Below, piece by piece: positions 43,941 through 57,238 of a DNA stretch of 64,000 nt. A program made the position numbers and the translations under genes. The stretch is taken from assembly GCA_964017195.1 (NCBI GenBank), contig OZ024897.1, forward strand, positions 5,643,969 to 5,707,968, given 5' to 3'. The stretch comes from Siderastrea radians. Taxonomy: Eukaryota > Cnidaria > Anthozoa > Scleractinia > Rhizangiidae. The notes under the pieces are model-generated. The model was not told the origin of the DNA. It made no database searches and worked only from the letters and a program-made list of their open reading frames with translations. Within the stretch, counting starts at the first letter, position 1; the number at the start of each line of letters is the position of its first letter.

Positions 43941-46398
43941 CGGATATTTTTTTCCCACGGTAGTTAAAAATTAACTGAAAATGCTTTTGCGCATGCTCAT
44001 TTATCATCTAGGCCACTAATGAATGGATTTTGACAATAACCTCCGTTGGGTACTTCTGAGAATTCCTAAGCGGAAGTCGAAAACGTAATGACTCTCTCAT
44101 ACATTCTTTTGAAACGTCATGACTGCATACATGAAAACCGGAAGTCCTAGAATCTGTGTTCCCAGAGCCCTCCGTTTCCTCGTGCCAAGGCTTATAGAAA
44201 CGAAAGGGCTATGGGGACAAGTGACTAGTGGCCAGGCTTTCCCGTGCGTCCACTCGATTTGCCGCGAAATATTATGACATCACCGAATGACATACAAACA
44301 TGACCAGTTTCCACGTCCTCACGCTGTGAATTGCTGTTTTTCACTGTCACGCAAGTCGGATACCTTCACGCGCTGCAGAAAAATAAATCCAAAGCTATTG
44401 AGTCAAAAAAATAAAAAATATTACAGGTTGTAGAAAATTACTAGATTGTCTACGTGTCCAAGTCTCGGGTCTGTACAGTATTCCGTACTTGAGTTATCCG
44501 TCAAAATGTTCTACGCAAATAAAGAGAGCACAGTATGGAAATTCCATGCTGGAGTCCGTGTGAAGGGGCACCAAGATGGCCGCCGGAAATCAATGAAAAC
44601 ATCTGGCATTCACTTCTGCTACAAAAAGCGGACAGTTCACCTTCGTGAATGCGTAAACACTTACATAAACACTTCTTGTAAAACCTCAATTGTTTAGATC
44701 GTTAAAAATCACTGGATAAGGCATATTTTTTAACTATACGTGACAGCCTCCAGGTGGCCATTCTGATGTCGTGTTGCGCAAAACACCGAAATGCTACCGG
44801 ATGCTATCGAGCTAAAAACCTTCAATAAGATATATATTAAGGACGCCTAATAGCCAGTGAAGGGTAAAAAGTCAAGGCACTTGCGATTCTGGATTTTCCA
44901 ATTTTGATGACGTCACGTGAAAATCAACCAATCCGACCTCTGCAGCGTAGGTTTTCAGTATGGGATTCTTTACATGAAAATAGTCAGGACGCGTTTGGGT
45001 GGAAAACGTGAGCTTCTTCAGATGGGAACCTTTTAGAACGCAGAAATACAAGAAATGAATTTCACTCAAATAAACAGGGACAGGTCTGTAGAATGTCCTG
45101 CGTAGTTTGACAACTGCAATGGTATCAAAAGAGAAGAAAAGTTATTTAACAATTATTGGATGATGATTTTTTTCATCCATGAGCCAAAACAAGCGCGCTA
45201 CACCAAGGTTATCAGCCAGGCGAAGCCAAAGGCGGAGGATGATAACAAAAATTTTTAGTCAATCAGATTTATTGCCATATTTTCCAACGTCTTGTCATTT
45301 TCGAAACATGATCTCAGTACAACTATGGTTATGTTAAAGGATGCTATGTGATGTTTTACCTAACGCTAGCTTTTACCCCTCTAACGAATTCTATGGTGAC
45401 AATAACGCCAAAATTTCTGACTGGAAATTTTCTCACTGACCCAAACAATGCTGACTGAACAAGTTTAAATTACTTATGTTGGGATCGAACAACAGCAATA
45501 CTACAGCTGAAGTTTTCCCTTAACTTGTTTGTAATTTCTTTGGATTCCTTTGTTCTGCACATCCCACGGATTAGTTTTCTTTCTTTCAGCTGTCATTCTA
45601 ATAAACAGTTAAACAAACTCTAGTAAAAATACCAGGCTGATTAAACAACTGAACTCGATTCGGATTTTTTTAAATTTGACCCAATGCTAATTAAACTTTC
45701 ATACCTCTTTACTATCAGTGGTTTATGAAGAGCTGATAACATGGAATAAACGAAAAAAGTAACAGTGGAAATAAAAGATCTAGCTTAGAATTACATAATG
45801 AATAAAATCCATGGCGTCCTTTCATACCGCCATTCGTGTCATTTGCTTCAATTATATATATTACCGTTTTTTGTCAAATAAACGCCGGGTTTCTACGTTG
45901 AAGTTGTAAATAGGCCCCTCAATCATTTATTTGAGGTATAATAAGCCGAGGAATAATGGCAAACTACATCTCTGTCAAAAACAATGAATAAAACGCTTCC
46001 TCGATATTCGCTGGGCTTGAACAAACCGCAGGATTCAAATAAACGCTGCGTCTACCAGGTCAAGTTTGAAATGAACACCGGGGGCGTTTATAATTACAAT
46101 TGAGAGGTAACTCTCGAAATTAATATCTTTCTCTAGTTCCTTGAGAATGATGTCTCCGTTCCCATTCTCATTTATTCCCATTTATTTTAAGAGTCAATGA
46201 TCAAAATAAAGAAGAAATTCGTGTGTTCCCACGAGACGAACCTAAAAAGAAGTGGTTCTAGTTTATTATAATACCCGCGAAGTAATAACTAGTGCAATTA
46301 TTCAAGGTTTTTACGGTTCCATGGAGTACTTTCAAGACATCACGAGTATCTATTATTAATCACAAATTGTACAAGAAGGTACTTATAATAACAAGTTG
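43941..46398. other. no gene recognised
   Basis: GTTCCCAGAGCCCTCCGTTT and GGGGACAAG.GACTAG (about 44,158-44,225) match dispersed repeat words seen at 35,350. One 5'-UTR-like stretch containing CCAAGATGGCCGCCGG lies near 44,570, with no supported coding exon. The rest is AT-rich DNA without recognised features. Confidence 0.45.
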
Positions 46399-48316
46399 CT
46401 AGTTCCACAGCTTATGATAAACGAAATCCACGCTTGGGAGACAATCACTGATGCACTTTTGCAATGTTTTCACGATAGGCTCCATCGAGTTATCGGGTTC
46501 TGTTTTGGCGATGATTTCTGGCGTGTCTTCTCCCCAGTTCTGCAACCTGGCTCCCCAGTAGTGATTCAAACGAAGCAGATCTACTGGAAAATTTATCGAT
46601 CGTCCCTTTGAAAGAGCGTTATGATGCGGAACAACTGCTCTTCTCACGTGACTCGGTTTGTAGATTGGTTTAACAAGCGCATTGGCTGGACTATGTGTTC
46701 TGCGCCAGAGTCTATCGATGAGCAGTGGATGTTCGTTGGAGTCGAGAGGCTTTCCTAGAAACAGGAAATTCTGCATGGTTAGTTCTGAAGCGGAAGGTAC
46801 CTGATTGCTGAACCGTGTTATAGCTCTCTGCACGAATTTGGGTTTCTGATCTGTAGGGCTGAACGGATATTCATCGATATCTATTGCAGCCTGCCACAAA
46901 GATTCATGACCAAACCGCTTAATACAGTCTTGATAAGCAGAATGCTGAGTGCGGTCAATACCATAAGGAAAAGCCCTGTGACTCCAGTCCACATATGTAA
47001 CAAATCCTTCATCGACTAGAGGCTTCAGTGCTCGTAGTTGAGATTCGTTTTTTGCTGACACAAAGGCATCGTACACATAAACATGCTCGAACCCAGCGTA
47101 TCGTAAATAGTACAACCATTGTTTCATTTCTCTTGTCGTTAACTGAGCGAGATCACTGACATAGATTCGTACAAGCAGGACGGCAGTTAGGAAGAAAGGT
47201 TTTGACGAATTTTCTTTAACGTGGCACCAACTTTGGCAACTATCTCATATCCAGAAATCGCAGACATTTGAGCCCACGGTCAACAAATCCTGCGGTAAAT
47301 TGACCATCGAAGGGAACGCAACAACAACAAACAAATGTATGGAGATTAAAAAATTTCGAGAAATATCTCTTGATCAATTTGTTAAAGTATAAATGTGCAA
47401 CCGGTTCATGGTAAACTGGTCTATCAAGAAAGATATAGTACAAAAAATAAGGTGGATACTTCGAATTTTATGTTTACTTTTTACGGTTTTCTGTGAGCAG
47501 TTTAGCGGCCAAAAAATATAAGGCGTGGAGGGGGATTTCATCGAAAAACCGAAAACTCATAGTTTATAAACAGCGATTACGGGTAAACATAATGGGATCG
47601 AAAAAATGTGAAAGTGGATTCACTAAAACTATACATGGAACAAACTAACCTTACGATTTTCAGCTCCATCCGATTGATTTTGATGTTTACTTTTTGCACT
47701 TGAAAACCACGAAAAAATAGCATTGGACCATATATTTGAAAGTCCACGCTAAAGTCCAAAAATCCGCTTTCTTGGAACTGCGATATTTCGGCCGAACCGG
47801 CTTCAAATACGCTACAAAAGCCATCCTTCGAAAGCTAAATTTCAGTACATTCGAATGTTAAGCGACTTAGTTTGGTCAGTGGTTTTTATATGGGCCAAAA
47901 CATCGTTTTGTAAGGCGACTTATTGCATCGTGCACCATCATGAAATATGAGCCCAAACTATACCGCTTCGATCAGCGGTATGCATCATTTAAAAGAGCTG
48001 TCTATGTAGGACGCCCGAAAAGGCGCGGGCTCTAATGTCCGCGATTTCTGGATATGGACCGTTTCGTGTTGCTTGAATTAAAATTCTCTTGTTTAATTGT
48101 TGTTGCCAGAGAAACTAAAGTCTGTGGAGTCGCGTTCACTACAGGCACTTTGTTATTGGTAATGTTTAAGATCATCTTAGATATATTTGGTTGAATAAAC
48201 AAACGCACTTGACTTGAAAGAGAATCAAACCTTTTAACGACGGTAAACCTTAATACATACACTGCTATCGACAAACCAAGCAACCTTCTTGTTGTGAAGA
48301 TCTTTTGACCAAGCAC
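46399..48316 (-). CDS. glycosyltransferase family 92 (GT92) protein, partial 5' end
   Basis: The main exon, 47,239-46,399, encodes 280 codons: VLLVRIYVSDLAQL, REMKQWLYYLRYAGFEHVYV, the metal-binding AAIDIDEYPFSP and RLNHYWGARLQN, the standard order of GT92 domains. Upstream, 48,060 to about 48,316 encodes a hydrophobic segment (RLLGLSIAVYVLRFTVV) followed by an Asn-rich stretch with N-glycosylation sites, as expected for the membrane anchor and stem of a type II Golgi enzyme. A GT..AG intron 48,059-47,240 joins them in frame (CG|T). An in-frame stop lies upstream of the anchor near 48,327, so the true start is in a further exon. GT92 enzymes are galactosyl- or related transferases for glycans; the exact sugar cannot be inferred. 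Splice signals of the intron are weak (GTCCAT, GAGATAG). Confidence 0.75.
47246..48056. mobile_element. 811-bp TIR element coinciding with the GT92 intron
   Basis: Left end CATATCCAGAAATCGCAGAC followed by ATTTGAGCCC. The right end is its reverse complement with two differences over 30 bp. The interior has no transposase. No target-site duplication is visible. Its borders lie 6 bp inside the acceptor side and 3 bp inside the donor side of the inferred 820-bp intron, so the intron is essentially the element. Confidence 0.75.
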
Positions 48317-51300
48317 AATCTTAATGGGAATCTTTTACAGCACAGTTTCCTTTTCATCGTGAAGCAAAAGATAAAATAAAATGTTCACATACATTGAAGT
48401 GATGCCTAAAGGGAAAATATAAATAAGTATAGATTAATGAACCTGAGCTGGAGGCGTAAAGTCACGAAGTTTGATTAATGTGTTTGTTAATGAAGTGTAT
48501 CAGCCAATTCAACTTGAACACGAAAGATAACAACTGGACTTATATATTTTTTGGACTCTCTTTTTGTGTTAACTGGCGTTAATTAAAAAATAGTCAAGTA
48601 CACATTTCCCTGGTTCTAACGCGAGGCAAAAAGTGAGAAGAAAGTCAAACTTGGTATTTTTTTTTATCCTAGTTCATTTTTTTAGAAACAATGAGAAAAA
48701 ATGTGGGTTACGATATCGGCTTTATTGGTTATGGACCGAAATAAAGTGAACGCCATAAACTTGCAATAAAAGCGCGGTAATATCCCGCCATATTGACCAC
48801 CTGGTCGATGATAAGTAATTTATTATATGGCTTAGAAAGATAAAGCGAGCCTCCCCAAAGAGTTTTGGAGGTATAGTTATTTTTTAGTGGAATTATACAA
48901 TTTTCAGAAACTAACAAAATTGACGTATTGGAACTTCTGAATGAACTTCTTAAACAAACTAATTTGTAGAAGCTGTGAAGAAAAACTATAAATACATAGC
49001 CAAGTTTTAGGACTCGAAATCAAGATTCCATGAAGAAAGCAATATTTGTAACAAATTAAATATGCAGATGTCAACCGAAAACTTAGCTGGCTTGTAATAG
49101 GAATAGGCGTACGTGCGTTCGTTGGTTCGTTCAGTTCTTTCGTTAGTTCGTTCGTTAGTTCGTTCTTTCTTTCTTTCGTTCGTTCGCTCGTTCGTTCGTT
49201 CTTTCGTTTCTTTTTTGTTAGTCCTACTGGCAAGGCTACTTGGGGGGGGGGGGGGGCACAAATAGAGATGCGCGCATACGATTTTTATTCACTTGTTGAA
49301 GAGCGTTGAATGATGAGCGCAGTGAACGAGTGAGTTTCTGCAACGCCTCAACGAGTGAATAAAAATCGCACAAAGTATTTTCCATGGTGTAAATTGTTTA
49401 TTTTATTGTTACAAATATTTATTCGTGCCATAATTACAAACAAGCGAAAGTAAACAAAACGTCTAAGAAGCGACAGTGATTCAAGGTTGAAAAAATATTT
49501 TATAATTCTAAATTGTCTTAAAAATATAAGCTTAAAATTAGAATTTCTCCAAGTCGTTTTTAGCGTCAATTCTGTGCCATCAGTGACAGAGATTCAAATA
49601 AGCACAATCACTAAATGCTAGCGGAGTCCGCGCTTCCATCTAATTGGCAACGTGACGAGACGTAATAGATTTTTTAATCCGTTAAACAATGCTATAGTTT
49701 GCTAACCAGTATTCCAGTAAATTTTGAAGCGAAGTAAGATCGCATTCATTGCCATCTTTAGTGTGCTTGAGATTTTTAATTCACAGACGTAATAAATATG
49801 TTGTTGAACTCCACAGCGGAGCTATCTTCGACTTTCGTCGCTTACCCATGTCCTCTCATGCAGGAAACTTTTACATCTTGTTGAAATTTGTAAAGAGCGA
49901 TTATTGTTTTCTTGACATGAAATGAAATGAACTGCTCCATAGAACACAAGCTAGTTAGGCTCTGTTTACAAGGAGGTAGGTAACCCTCAATGTTAGGGTT
50001 AACCCAGCAAGAGGGTTACCCTTGCGCTCACTATTTCTTCTTTTCGACGTGTTTACAAGGCAACTAGCGTTACCCTGGCGCTAGCGATACATGGAAATTG
50101 TATCCTTGCATCTTGTGACTCTGTTTACAGTGAGCTTTCTGTGTCTTATCTTAAGACCGTGAGCGAGATTGAACTGAAAACCGCGAGTCTCGCGGCAAAG
50201 TCTTGAGACTTAGAGGTCTGAAGCAAACCTTTCTTCGGTTTCTTTGGTTATAGTTTTCAAACTGCGCGACTTTGGTGCAGAGGCTATCCATTCATTCATT
50301 ACAAGTCAAATTTTATTATTCGCGTTGTTGACTGGGAGAACAATGTTCATTTTATCATTCGCTTTTCTGATTGGCCAAGCTAGGAATCAGTACGGTTTTT
50401 TATTCACTGCGATTTCCATGAGTAAATCGCAATACCTATGAAATAAATGGCGACTTGAAAATAATCTGAAAGAGTGCATCTAACGTGAAATATGTGAACA
50501 CTTATTTGTTACTTGCTGACAGGGTTAAGCCAACTGATTTTCGTCTAATGACCATGCGGAGGATGAAGAGGACGGGACAATACGGCCTTCGGTTGTTAAC
50601 AAAAGCATTTTCTTTTCGAAGTTAACATTACTTTTGTCTATATTTGGTTAAATTATATTTCCTTTAAAATCGCGTTACATTTTCAATTTCTTTAAAAACC
50701 GCTCTTTCAGTTTTCAGTGGTGATTTGATACTGTGAGAATAAACAAAATTATAATAAAAATTTAAAACGAGGTGCCAAAAAGAAATGTGGCTTCCCGAGT
50801 TTTACCATATTCACAAAATTTCCAAATTGATTATTCTAAGCACAATGAGCTCCCATTAGGAGGTAAGGAAAGCAGTAAAGTAACAGATGGCCGTATCCTG
50901 TTTGACAGGAAACATCAGATGCGAAAGTTATATAAACTGAAAAGCAAAAGGACGAAAAATTCTCCCTTACATTTCATATAGAGATCAGCAAAGGCTGCTC
51001 AAAACATCTTGTCTCCTAGTTTTGTCTCCTAACACCTCGCACCGCGGGAAAATATCAGGAGACTTTTTAAAGTCAATTTCAAGATGTCTAAATCAAGGAC
51101 ATAAACGACATATGGAGCTTGTCACATAATTTCTGCCCAGCTTCCGGTTAGGGAGTTCTGGTCATCCGGGATATAGTTTCATGTGCACTTAGGTGAAGAA
51201 AGCGTGGTTACATTGTTCTTTCGCTCAATGCTCTCAATAAGGAACACTGTACAGAAGAACGTGTGCTCACCTTTCTCGTCGTGAAAGGTGGGTTGCGTAA

Positions 51301-51544
51301 GTTCAGGTATTAATTGTATATTGACAGCAATTCTGAATAAATTACAACGAAAGATTGGCTATTTATTAAAGGTAAAGAATTCATCTCTGTTCAGTGAGCT
51401 GGGTCAGTTTAATTTGTACTGTGAAATTTATTGTGGTTTTGTGTTTCTCGTACCATCCCTTGCCCGGGTTCCCTCGCACGTAATCGCTATTAAATCGCTA
51501 TCCACATCTCTTGGCCCATCTCTCTCTCTCTTAGTAGGACTAAC
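48317..51544. other. gene-poor stretch with a (GTTC)n microsatellite and a fold-back
   Basis: (GTTC)n with GTTA and CTTT variants occupies about 49,115-49,212, followed by a G run near 49,242-49,255. At 49,279-49,368 CGATTTTTATTCACTTGTTG folds on CAACGAGTGAATAAAAATCG around a GAGCG-containing loop. Around 49,965-50,095 TGTTTACAAGG and GTTACCC words recur, resembling a decayed repeat. No exon was recognised. Confidence 0.5.
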
Positions 51545-51594
51545 CAACCTCGTTCCCAGGGCGGGGAGTGAGAGAGACCCTGGGAACGAGGTTG
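51545..51594. mobile_element. 50-bp hairpin MITE remnant
   Basis: CAACCTCGTTCCCAGGG and CCCTGGGAACGAGGTTG are perfect 17-bp arms around a 16-base loop. The ends resemble the CHCHD2/10-intron MITE at 22,673, so this may be an internally deleted relative. Confidence 0.8.
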
Positions 51595-51665
51595 AGGACG
51601 CACTTATACCCAGATTATCTATCTTTTTTAAAATGTTTCTTTTGCTTTTGTACGCACGCTGCTGC

Positions 51666-53071
51666 TGACATTTAGAGCTTCGAACGTTGGTTGTTGTTGG
51701 AGATATCAATCAATTTTACTCGTTACCGAAAAGGAGAGTTTTCTCATATTGTGAAGCCAACTTTATTTCCAAAAGAGAAATGACTGAACGGAGCTGTCTT
51801 AACTTACAGGAGAGTTCGCAGGAAAGCCAGCTTTAGCCTTTATATCGTCAAAACACGCCCTTGTTACTCAATTGTAAGGTCACCGTTTAGCTTTAAACTC
51901 TCGCACGCTCTCATTGACCCTCGCCAACTTTTAAGTGTGGACAAAAAGTCCCACTCGTCGATCAGTTTTACTCGTCTTACTGGCATGCTCTGTTTTTGTT
52001 AATTCTCCGTGGTCCGTGATTAAAGAAAACACTAAAATCACTAATAATCTAAATGCAACATTAGCTTAAAATCTTTTCTTTGTCCTGAATGAACTCTTAG
52101 GGTGGTCCGCATGAGACCGATCGTGGCGAACAAAGGTCTTGTTTCAAGGCTAACTAACAAAATAAGTAATGTTAACTATACTTAACGATGACGTTTAATG
52201 TATATAACGGCCACGTTTCTAGCAAGGTACTACACCAGAATGAAGGCTAAGGGTTTGAATAATTATCCTGACGCTTATATTTAACAAAAGATCATCAAGA
52301 GAGTTCCGCTGATGAAATCACTTTCTCGAGCTTATGACTTCTTCACGTAATGCTTTCAAAGGCGTCAAAACTCCAACAGCTGTGGTAACAGAGTCGACGG
52401 CTCGTGTTTTCACAGCTTTTGCGCGAGTTTTGTTAATTAGATACGAAATAAATCAGAAAGAAAGAGAAAGTGAAAATTTGATTCTAAGAAAAAAATGTCA
52501 TTTGTAGTTATATTGTTGATGACGATCATTACAAAAACGATAAAAAGCAACCACTATATTGGACTTTCGAGTCATTCTCTTCTTACGGTTACATAAAAAT
52601 AAAGCGAAACAATTTTAACAGAAAGTGTATTTTTAACCCTTAGGTTAATATATAGTTTGTGGTGGCTGAGTTTAAAACATTGCGCCTTAGGTTTTTTAGT
52701 TAAGGACACCTATCTATGGTAAGTGTAAGGTGGCTGAAAACAGTTTTCCAATCTTTAGAGTATCTATCCTTTATTTTACTTTCACGTCCAAACCGTTGCA
52801 GCTGTCGATTTCAAAACTGGCAGGGTAGAAGATAAGCTACTGTAGTTGTAATTTTGCGTGTTTCTTAAAAGACCATGTTGCGTTACTATGGCAACCCAGC
52901 TAATTATAATTCAACCCAAAAAAATTGACAAAGCTGACATTTAGAGCTTCAAATGTTGGTCCTTGTTGGAGATATAAATATATTTTACTCGTTACCGAAA
53001 AGGAGAGTTTTCTCATATTGTGAAGCCAACTTTATTTCCAAAAGAGATATGACTGAACGGAGTTGTCTTTA
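51666..53071 (+). repeat. direct repeat, about 138 bp (51666-51805 and 52935-53071)
   Basis: CTGACATTTAGAGCTTC opens both copies, and TTTTACTCGTTACCGAAAAG through AAGCCAACTTTATTTCCAAA is identical. The copies are about 93% alike by eye and in the same orientation, 1.27 kb apart. The DNA between them has no recognised gene. A long-terminal-repeat arrangement was considered, but no retroviral-type coding or primer-binding site is seen. Confidence 0.8.
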
Positions 53072-53395
53072 CTAAGTGAATTTAAAGGATGGTTACCATA
53101 TACATGAACGCTCAATCGCTGACAACAGTAGTGGCCACCGATCGAAGCTATCGATATCATATTTGAAGTGATATGTCACGATTCTGTACGTTCAAACTGA
53201 ATTACGAGCATACAACAGTCTTGATAAGCTTTAGTTTTGATCGCGAAGGCACCATATGAAGAAGTAATGAATTGATCGGGTTGTCAAAGCGTCATGAAGA
53301 GCTCTGAAAAAAGCTCCCGATCACTAACGTTTTCGATGTTTTCCATGGCGGTCGGCTGTTCGAATGAGACAGATGGCACACTTCTCAGTGGCGGA

Positions 53396-53547
53396 TCCAC
53401 TTTGAAGTGACGCGGGGCCCGGCCCCCCCCCCCCTTATTTTTTCGGAAATAGCGCATTTTCTTTGAAGTGCCGGAATTTTCTTCGCAGAATTCAATATTC
53501 ATAGTCAAGCGGGCCCCCCCTTAGCTGAAGGTCTGGATCCGCCACTG
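53396..53547. mobile_element. 152-bp MITE, second member of the CAGTGGCGGATCC family
   Basis: CAGTGGCGGATCCAC at the left and GTCTGGATCCGCCACTG at the right are inverted repeats, with a C run and GGGCCC words inside. CTTCT directly flanks both ends (53,391-53,395 and 53,548-53,552), a possible 5-bp target duplication. It matches the element at 27,846. Confidence 0.8.
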
Positions 53548-53673
53548 CTTCTTCTCGCCTTTATCCTAGGGATCTTCTGGGAGAATAGGGCTATAGATAA
53601 TACACTTAGCTCAGCTTTTTCCACTTGAGTGACTTTTTCAAATGGATATTGTTCAGGACAACTCGGATTAATA

Positions 53674-53745
53674 TTAATCCTAATGATTATTATAATCCAG
53701 TAATAGATTATTATAATCCAGTAATAGATTATTATAATCTATTAC
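53674..53745. repeat. short tandem and inverted ATTATAATC repeats
   Basis: GATTATTATAATCCAGTAAT is repeated about three times and the last unit inverts (ATTATAATCTATTACTG), so the tract can form a hairpin. Confidence 0.7.
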
Positions 53746-56700
53746 TGAGGTTTGAGCCTCCTCAAGACGGCTTATGAAATGGTACGGTACAAGAAATTAT
53801 GGACAAAAAGGTAAGTCTTGAAGTAAAAACGCATTTTTCTGTTTCTGATCACGTGACATGGGGCGTGGTCCGATGACGTCATAAACTGAACCATACTTGC
53901 CCTCAATGAATGTTGTCCAAATTTGGTCCAATGAAAGCATACATGTGCTGAGTTACAGCAAACTCATTTTTCCCTAGCAACGGCCTAAAAAGATACTGTA
54001 ATGAGCCCTTAAACATCATTAAAATGGGGAGAAGAATACTCCAATGCAAAGAAACGTTTACTGTGAATTCATATGCTTGCTTCAAAGTTAATAATGGGCC
54101 ACAGCAATTCCTTACTTTGCTAAAGTAACTAGTAAAAAACGACAAAGACGACAATATTTGCTGGCGGCGAAGCAAAATAGCTGACGCGCCGGCTTTCCGG
54201 CCAAGTCTGTGCTGATGACTGATTTTACTCTTATTGAATAATTGTAGAAAAACACAGTCTATCAAAAACGCCAACTTTCTCAGGTTACCGATGTTAAGGG
54301 TTAACAAGGCTCTCTCTTTACTTGAATGGTCCTCCGTTTGACTGTTTAAAATTAATTAATCTTTGAAAATCAAATGACAGGACCAATTCAATTTATTTGC
54401 GAAACGGTCATCTTGATCGTCAGTTGTGGATCTAAGTAGACGGTCAAACTCTTTCTAAAACATTGTGCAACCTCGACAGCAAATCTAGAGGAAACTGGAG
54501 GTATTGAGAATAAATCACTGAATCAGTGATCCAGTATATCTATTAGTTTCCATAAAAAAGGACAGAACCAGATCAGCGAAAACTTGTTTCCTCGGGCGTC
54601 CGCATAATTTGCCAGCTGATTCAGATTTTTATGTTGTTCTGCAAAAGTGTAGTTTACACGGGTTAAATGAGGTGGCAAAAATTTACTAAGTTCGATTACT
54701 CTTTCCCTAGCAGTTAAATATCACTATTCTTCCCTTTATATACCGAAGATGGAAGCAAATACTGTAAGAAAAGTTAACGTTTAAGTGCTAAACTTACTCT
54801 TCTAGGTTCGCCTTCTATTATACTCAGCTAAACAAACGGACTGATCATTTTTTTAGGTAAATACTATACCATTTGTTTTAACTTGGGTACTTTTGTTAAA
54901 CTATAGGCTAGTCCGCAGCCAAGTTTCAAGTTTCCCTGTGGTATATAAGCTTAACTGAAATAAACACACTTTTTCGGACGCGGACAATAACAATTTTCCC
55001 GCATAATTCTTCGATCGCGGAGAGTAAACATGACTCTTGAAACATTATTTAAGTGTGATTTTATCGTTAAGACCAAGAGCCACTTACCTATATCGAAAAA
55101 ACGGATGACTAAAATTCCATTACCCAAGAAAACAAGCTTAGCTGAAAGCTTAATAGCACAAAAAATACTGTTGTAGGCCGAACTCTAACATCAGTTTGCC
55201 AGCGTCATTTTTGAAGACTCGCCAAACTCGCGCGCTTTTCACGTCGTGACGTCACGATGGCCAGACACCTCGAACCAGCCGAGCGGCGAGTTCATCACTC
55301 CCTCCCAGGGCGGAAAAAGGTTGGGCGATGAAACGAGCGTGTCCGAGCAAAAAGGTGTGATGCAGTGGACTGGGATCGAATTGAGTGCTAGACCAAAATT
55401 CAAAATTCAAAGATCCAAACTCAAAATCCTAATAATCTATTAATAGTTTCCGAAAAACGTTAACTTTGGCTTATCTTTTCTTTGTCTTTTCCGCCTTAAT
55501 CAATGCTAAAAAACTGTCTTAAAACGAGCAGAGCAAAGTAAAAAGATGGAAAATGGCGTTTGGATGACGCGTGGCATGACGCGTATTTATAAATTCGTGC
55601 AGCTCGTGCAAGGTTAATCATGGCACGTCCCTAGTTAATTAATTAAATCAAATCAACATTAACACCGTGCTTCTTCTTCTTTTTTCCCCAAAACCTCTCC
55701 TATGCTTGTCTGTTTCTTTGGGCACTACAAATAAAATTGCTCCTCAGTTTAGACGGTTTTCTTTGCTTTGTTTTTGTGAGATAAAGGGAGGAGAAATCTA
55801 AAAATTTAATTTCACTTTTAATTTGTTTACATACAGTTTGTGGCGTTGCGACGAATCATCGCCATGGCGCGTTGCAAGGAGGCAAAGTTTAAAGTTGCAA
55901 AACGCCACTATCTCCAAATATCTCCAGCTAATTTTTTATTATGTCATGTAAAATTTATCGGCCTTTAACATATGTAAGATTTAGGGTGGAGTAATTTGGA
56001 GCTTTTTTAAAAGAGACGAGGAAAGACAACCATGTCATGTTTTTCGGCAAGAGCAAGCATTCGACACTCTCAAATTGAGCGCATTTTTCGGGAACTTACT
56101 GTGAAAAAGATTGACTAATGTCCACGCAGACATAAGGATTTTAAGCTGCGAGCCAGGACTGTGGAAAAACGTTTTAATCATAGTGCATGCTGGCTGAAAA
56201 ATAAAGAAAGAAAATGAGATTTCCGGTTTGTTGAAAGGTAAATTTTGCCGGCCACCAAACGCACCGGAAGCGCGGAAAGAGCGCTCGTGCCAGTCCTTCT
56301 CCGCATCACACATCGCTTGAAGAGCGGACTGCTCGTTTCATCGCCCAACCTTTTCCCGCCCTGCTCCCNNNNNNNNNNNNNNNNNNNNNNNAAGACTTTG
56401 CAATAGGTGCTTTCATTATTCTGAGAATTCTGGATGGTAAAGGCGTGTAGCCCTTACATTCAAACTGTGTTGCCCCATTCAACTGTACAGCATTGTATGT
56501 TTTGCACATATGTAGCTATTTTTATTATGTATTGTCCATACAGTAAAGAAAAGGAATGAATGAATCAACAAAAGCAGAGGTTGTGGCTACCACCTTTGAA
56601 CCTTGAAAAATGTTTCTGTGATTGCATAACGTAAAATTGGGTACATTACCGCGATAATGCGATAATCATTTTTTTATGAATTCTATATCTGCAGTTTAAG

Positions 56701-57238
56701 TAACTTTTATGTGAGTTTATGCGGGTTGGAAGCCGTGGGCTTACAGAAGTTCTTAAGGGTTTTGGTTGGGCTTATAAATCAGGTGAAAGGACTTCTAAGG
56801 GGGATGGGGGGGTACAAACAGTACATAAAAAATTTCAGAATAAGCTGGTAACAAGTAAGTTGAGACTAACTGGTAGATGGACATGTAAGCAGTGGGGGTT
56901 GGGGGGGGAGAGAGAGATTACAATCGGGATGGCTTACAACTGGCCTTTTAAACTACACTTTTGTTTTTCTGTGAGGTTTAGGGCCATTTGCGGGGGGAAA
57001 AATGGGTGCTTATTCGTGTACAAAAGAAAAGAGTTTAATTCACATCAATACTCGCACAAGCAATACGAATCAAAGATCAGCTTGAATGAAATACGAAACG
57101 TAACGCAATAACAAATAAACCTGCAAACAGCAGGAGCCACCCCGCAGATCGCGTACTCTTAAGGTATAGACGGCTGGACGCATTATCTCGCGTTTACGAA
57201 ACTAAATTTTTGTCATATTTTTCTGTTTACCGTTCCAG
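53746..57238. other. gene-poor stretch with a 1-kb inverted pair and an assembly gap
   Basis: No exon was recognised, although upstream POLDIP2 exons should lie on this side. AGGTTGGGCGATGAAACGAG near 55,318 recurs inverted as CTCGTTTCATCGCCCAACCT at about 56,332-56,352, immediately before the gap. Confidence 0.45.
56369..56391. other. assembly gap (23 N)
   Basis: Twenty-three undetermined bases directly follow a repeated GGGCGG/CCCGCCCTG sequence that also occurs inverted at about 55,305. The gap is likely caused by that repeat, and its true length is unknown. Confidence 0.99.

Noticed and set aside
51666..53071. LTR retrotransposon
   Set aside because: The direct repeats lack TG..CA ends, a primer-binding site, a polypurine tract and any gag/pol coding between them.
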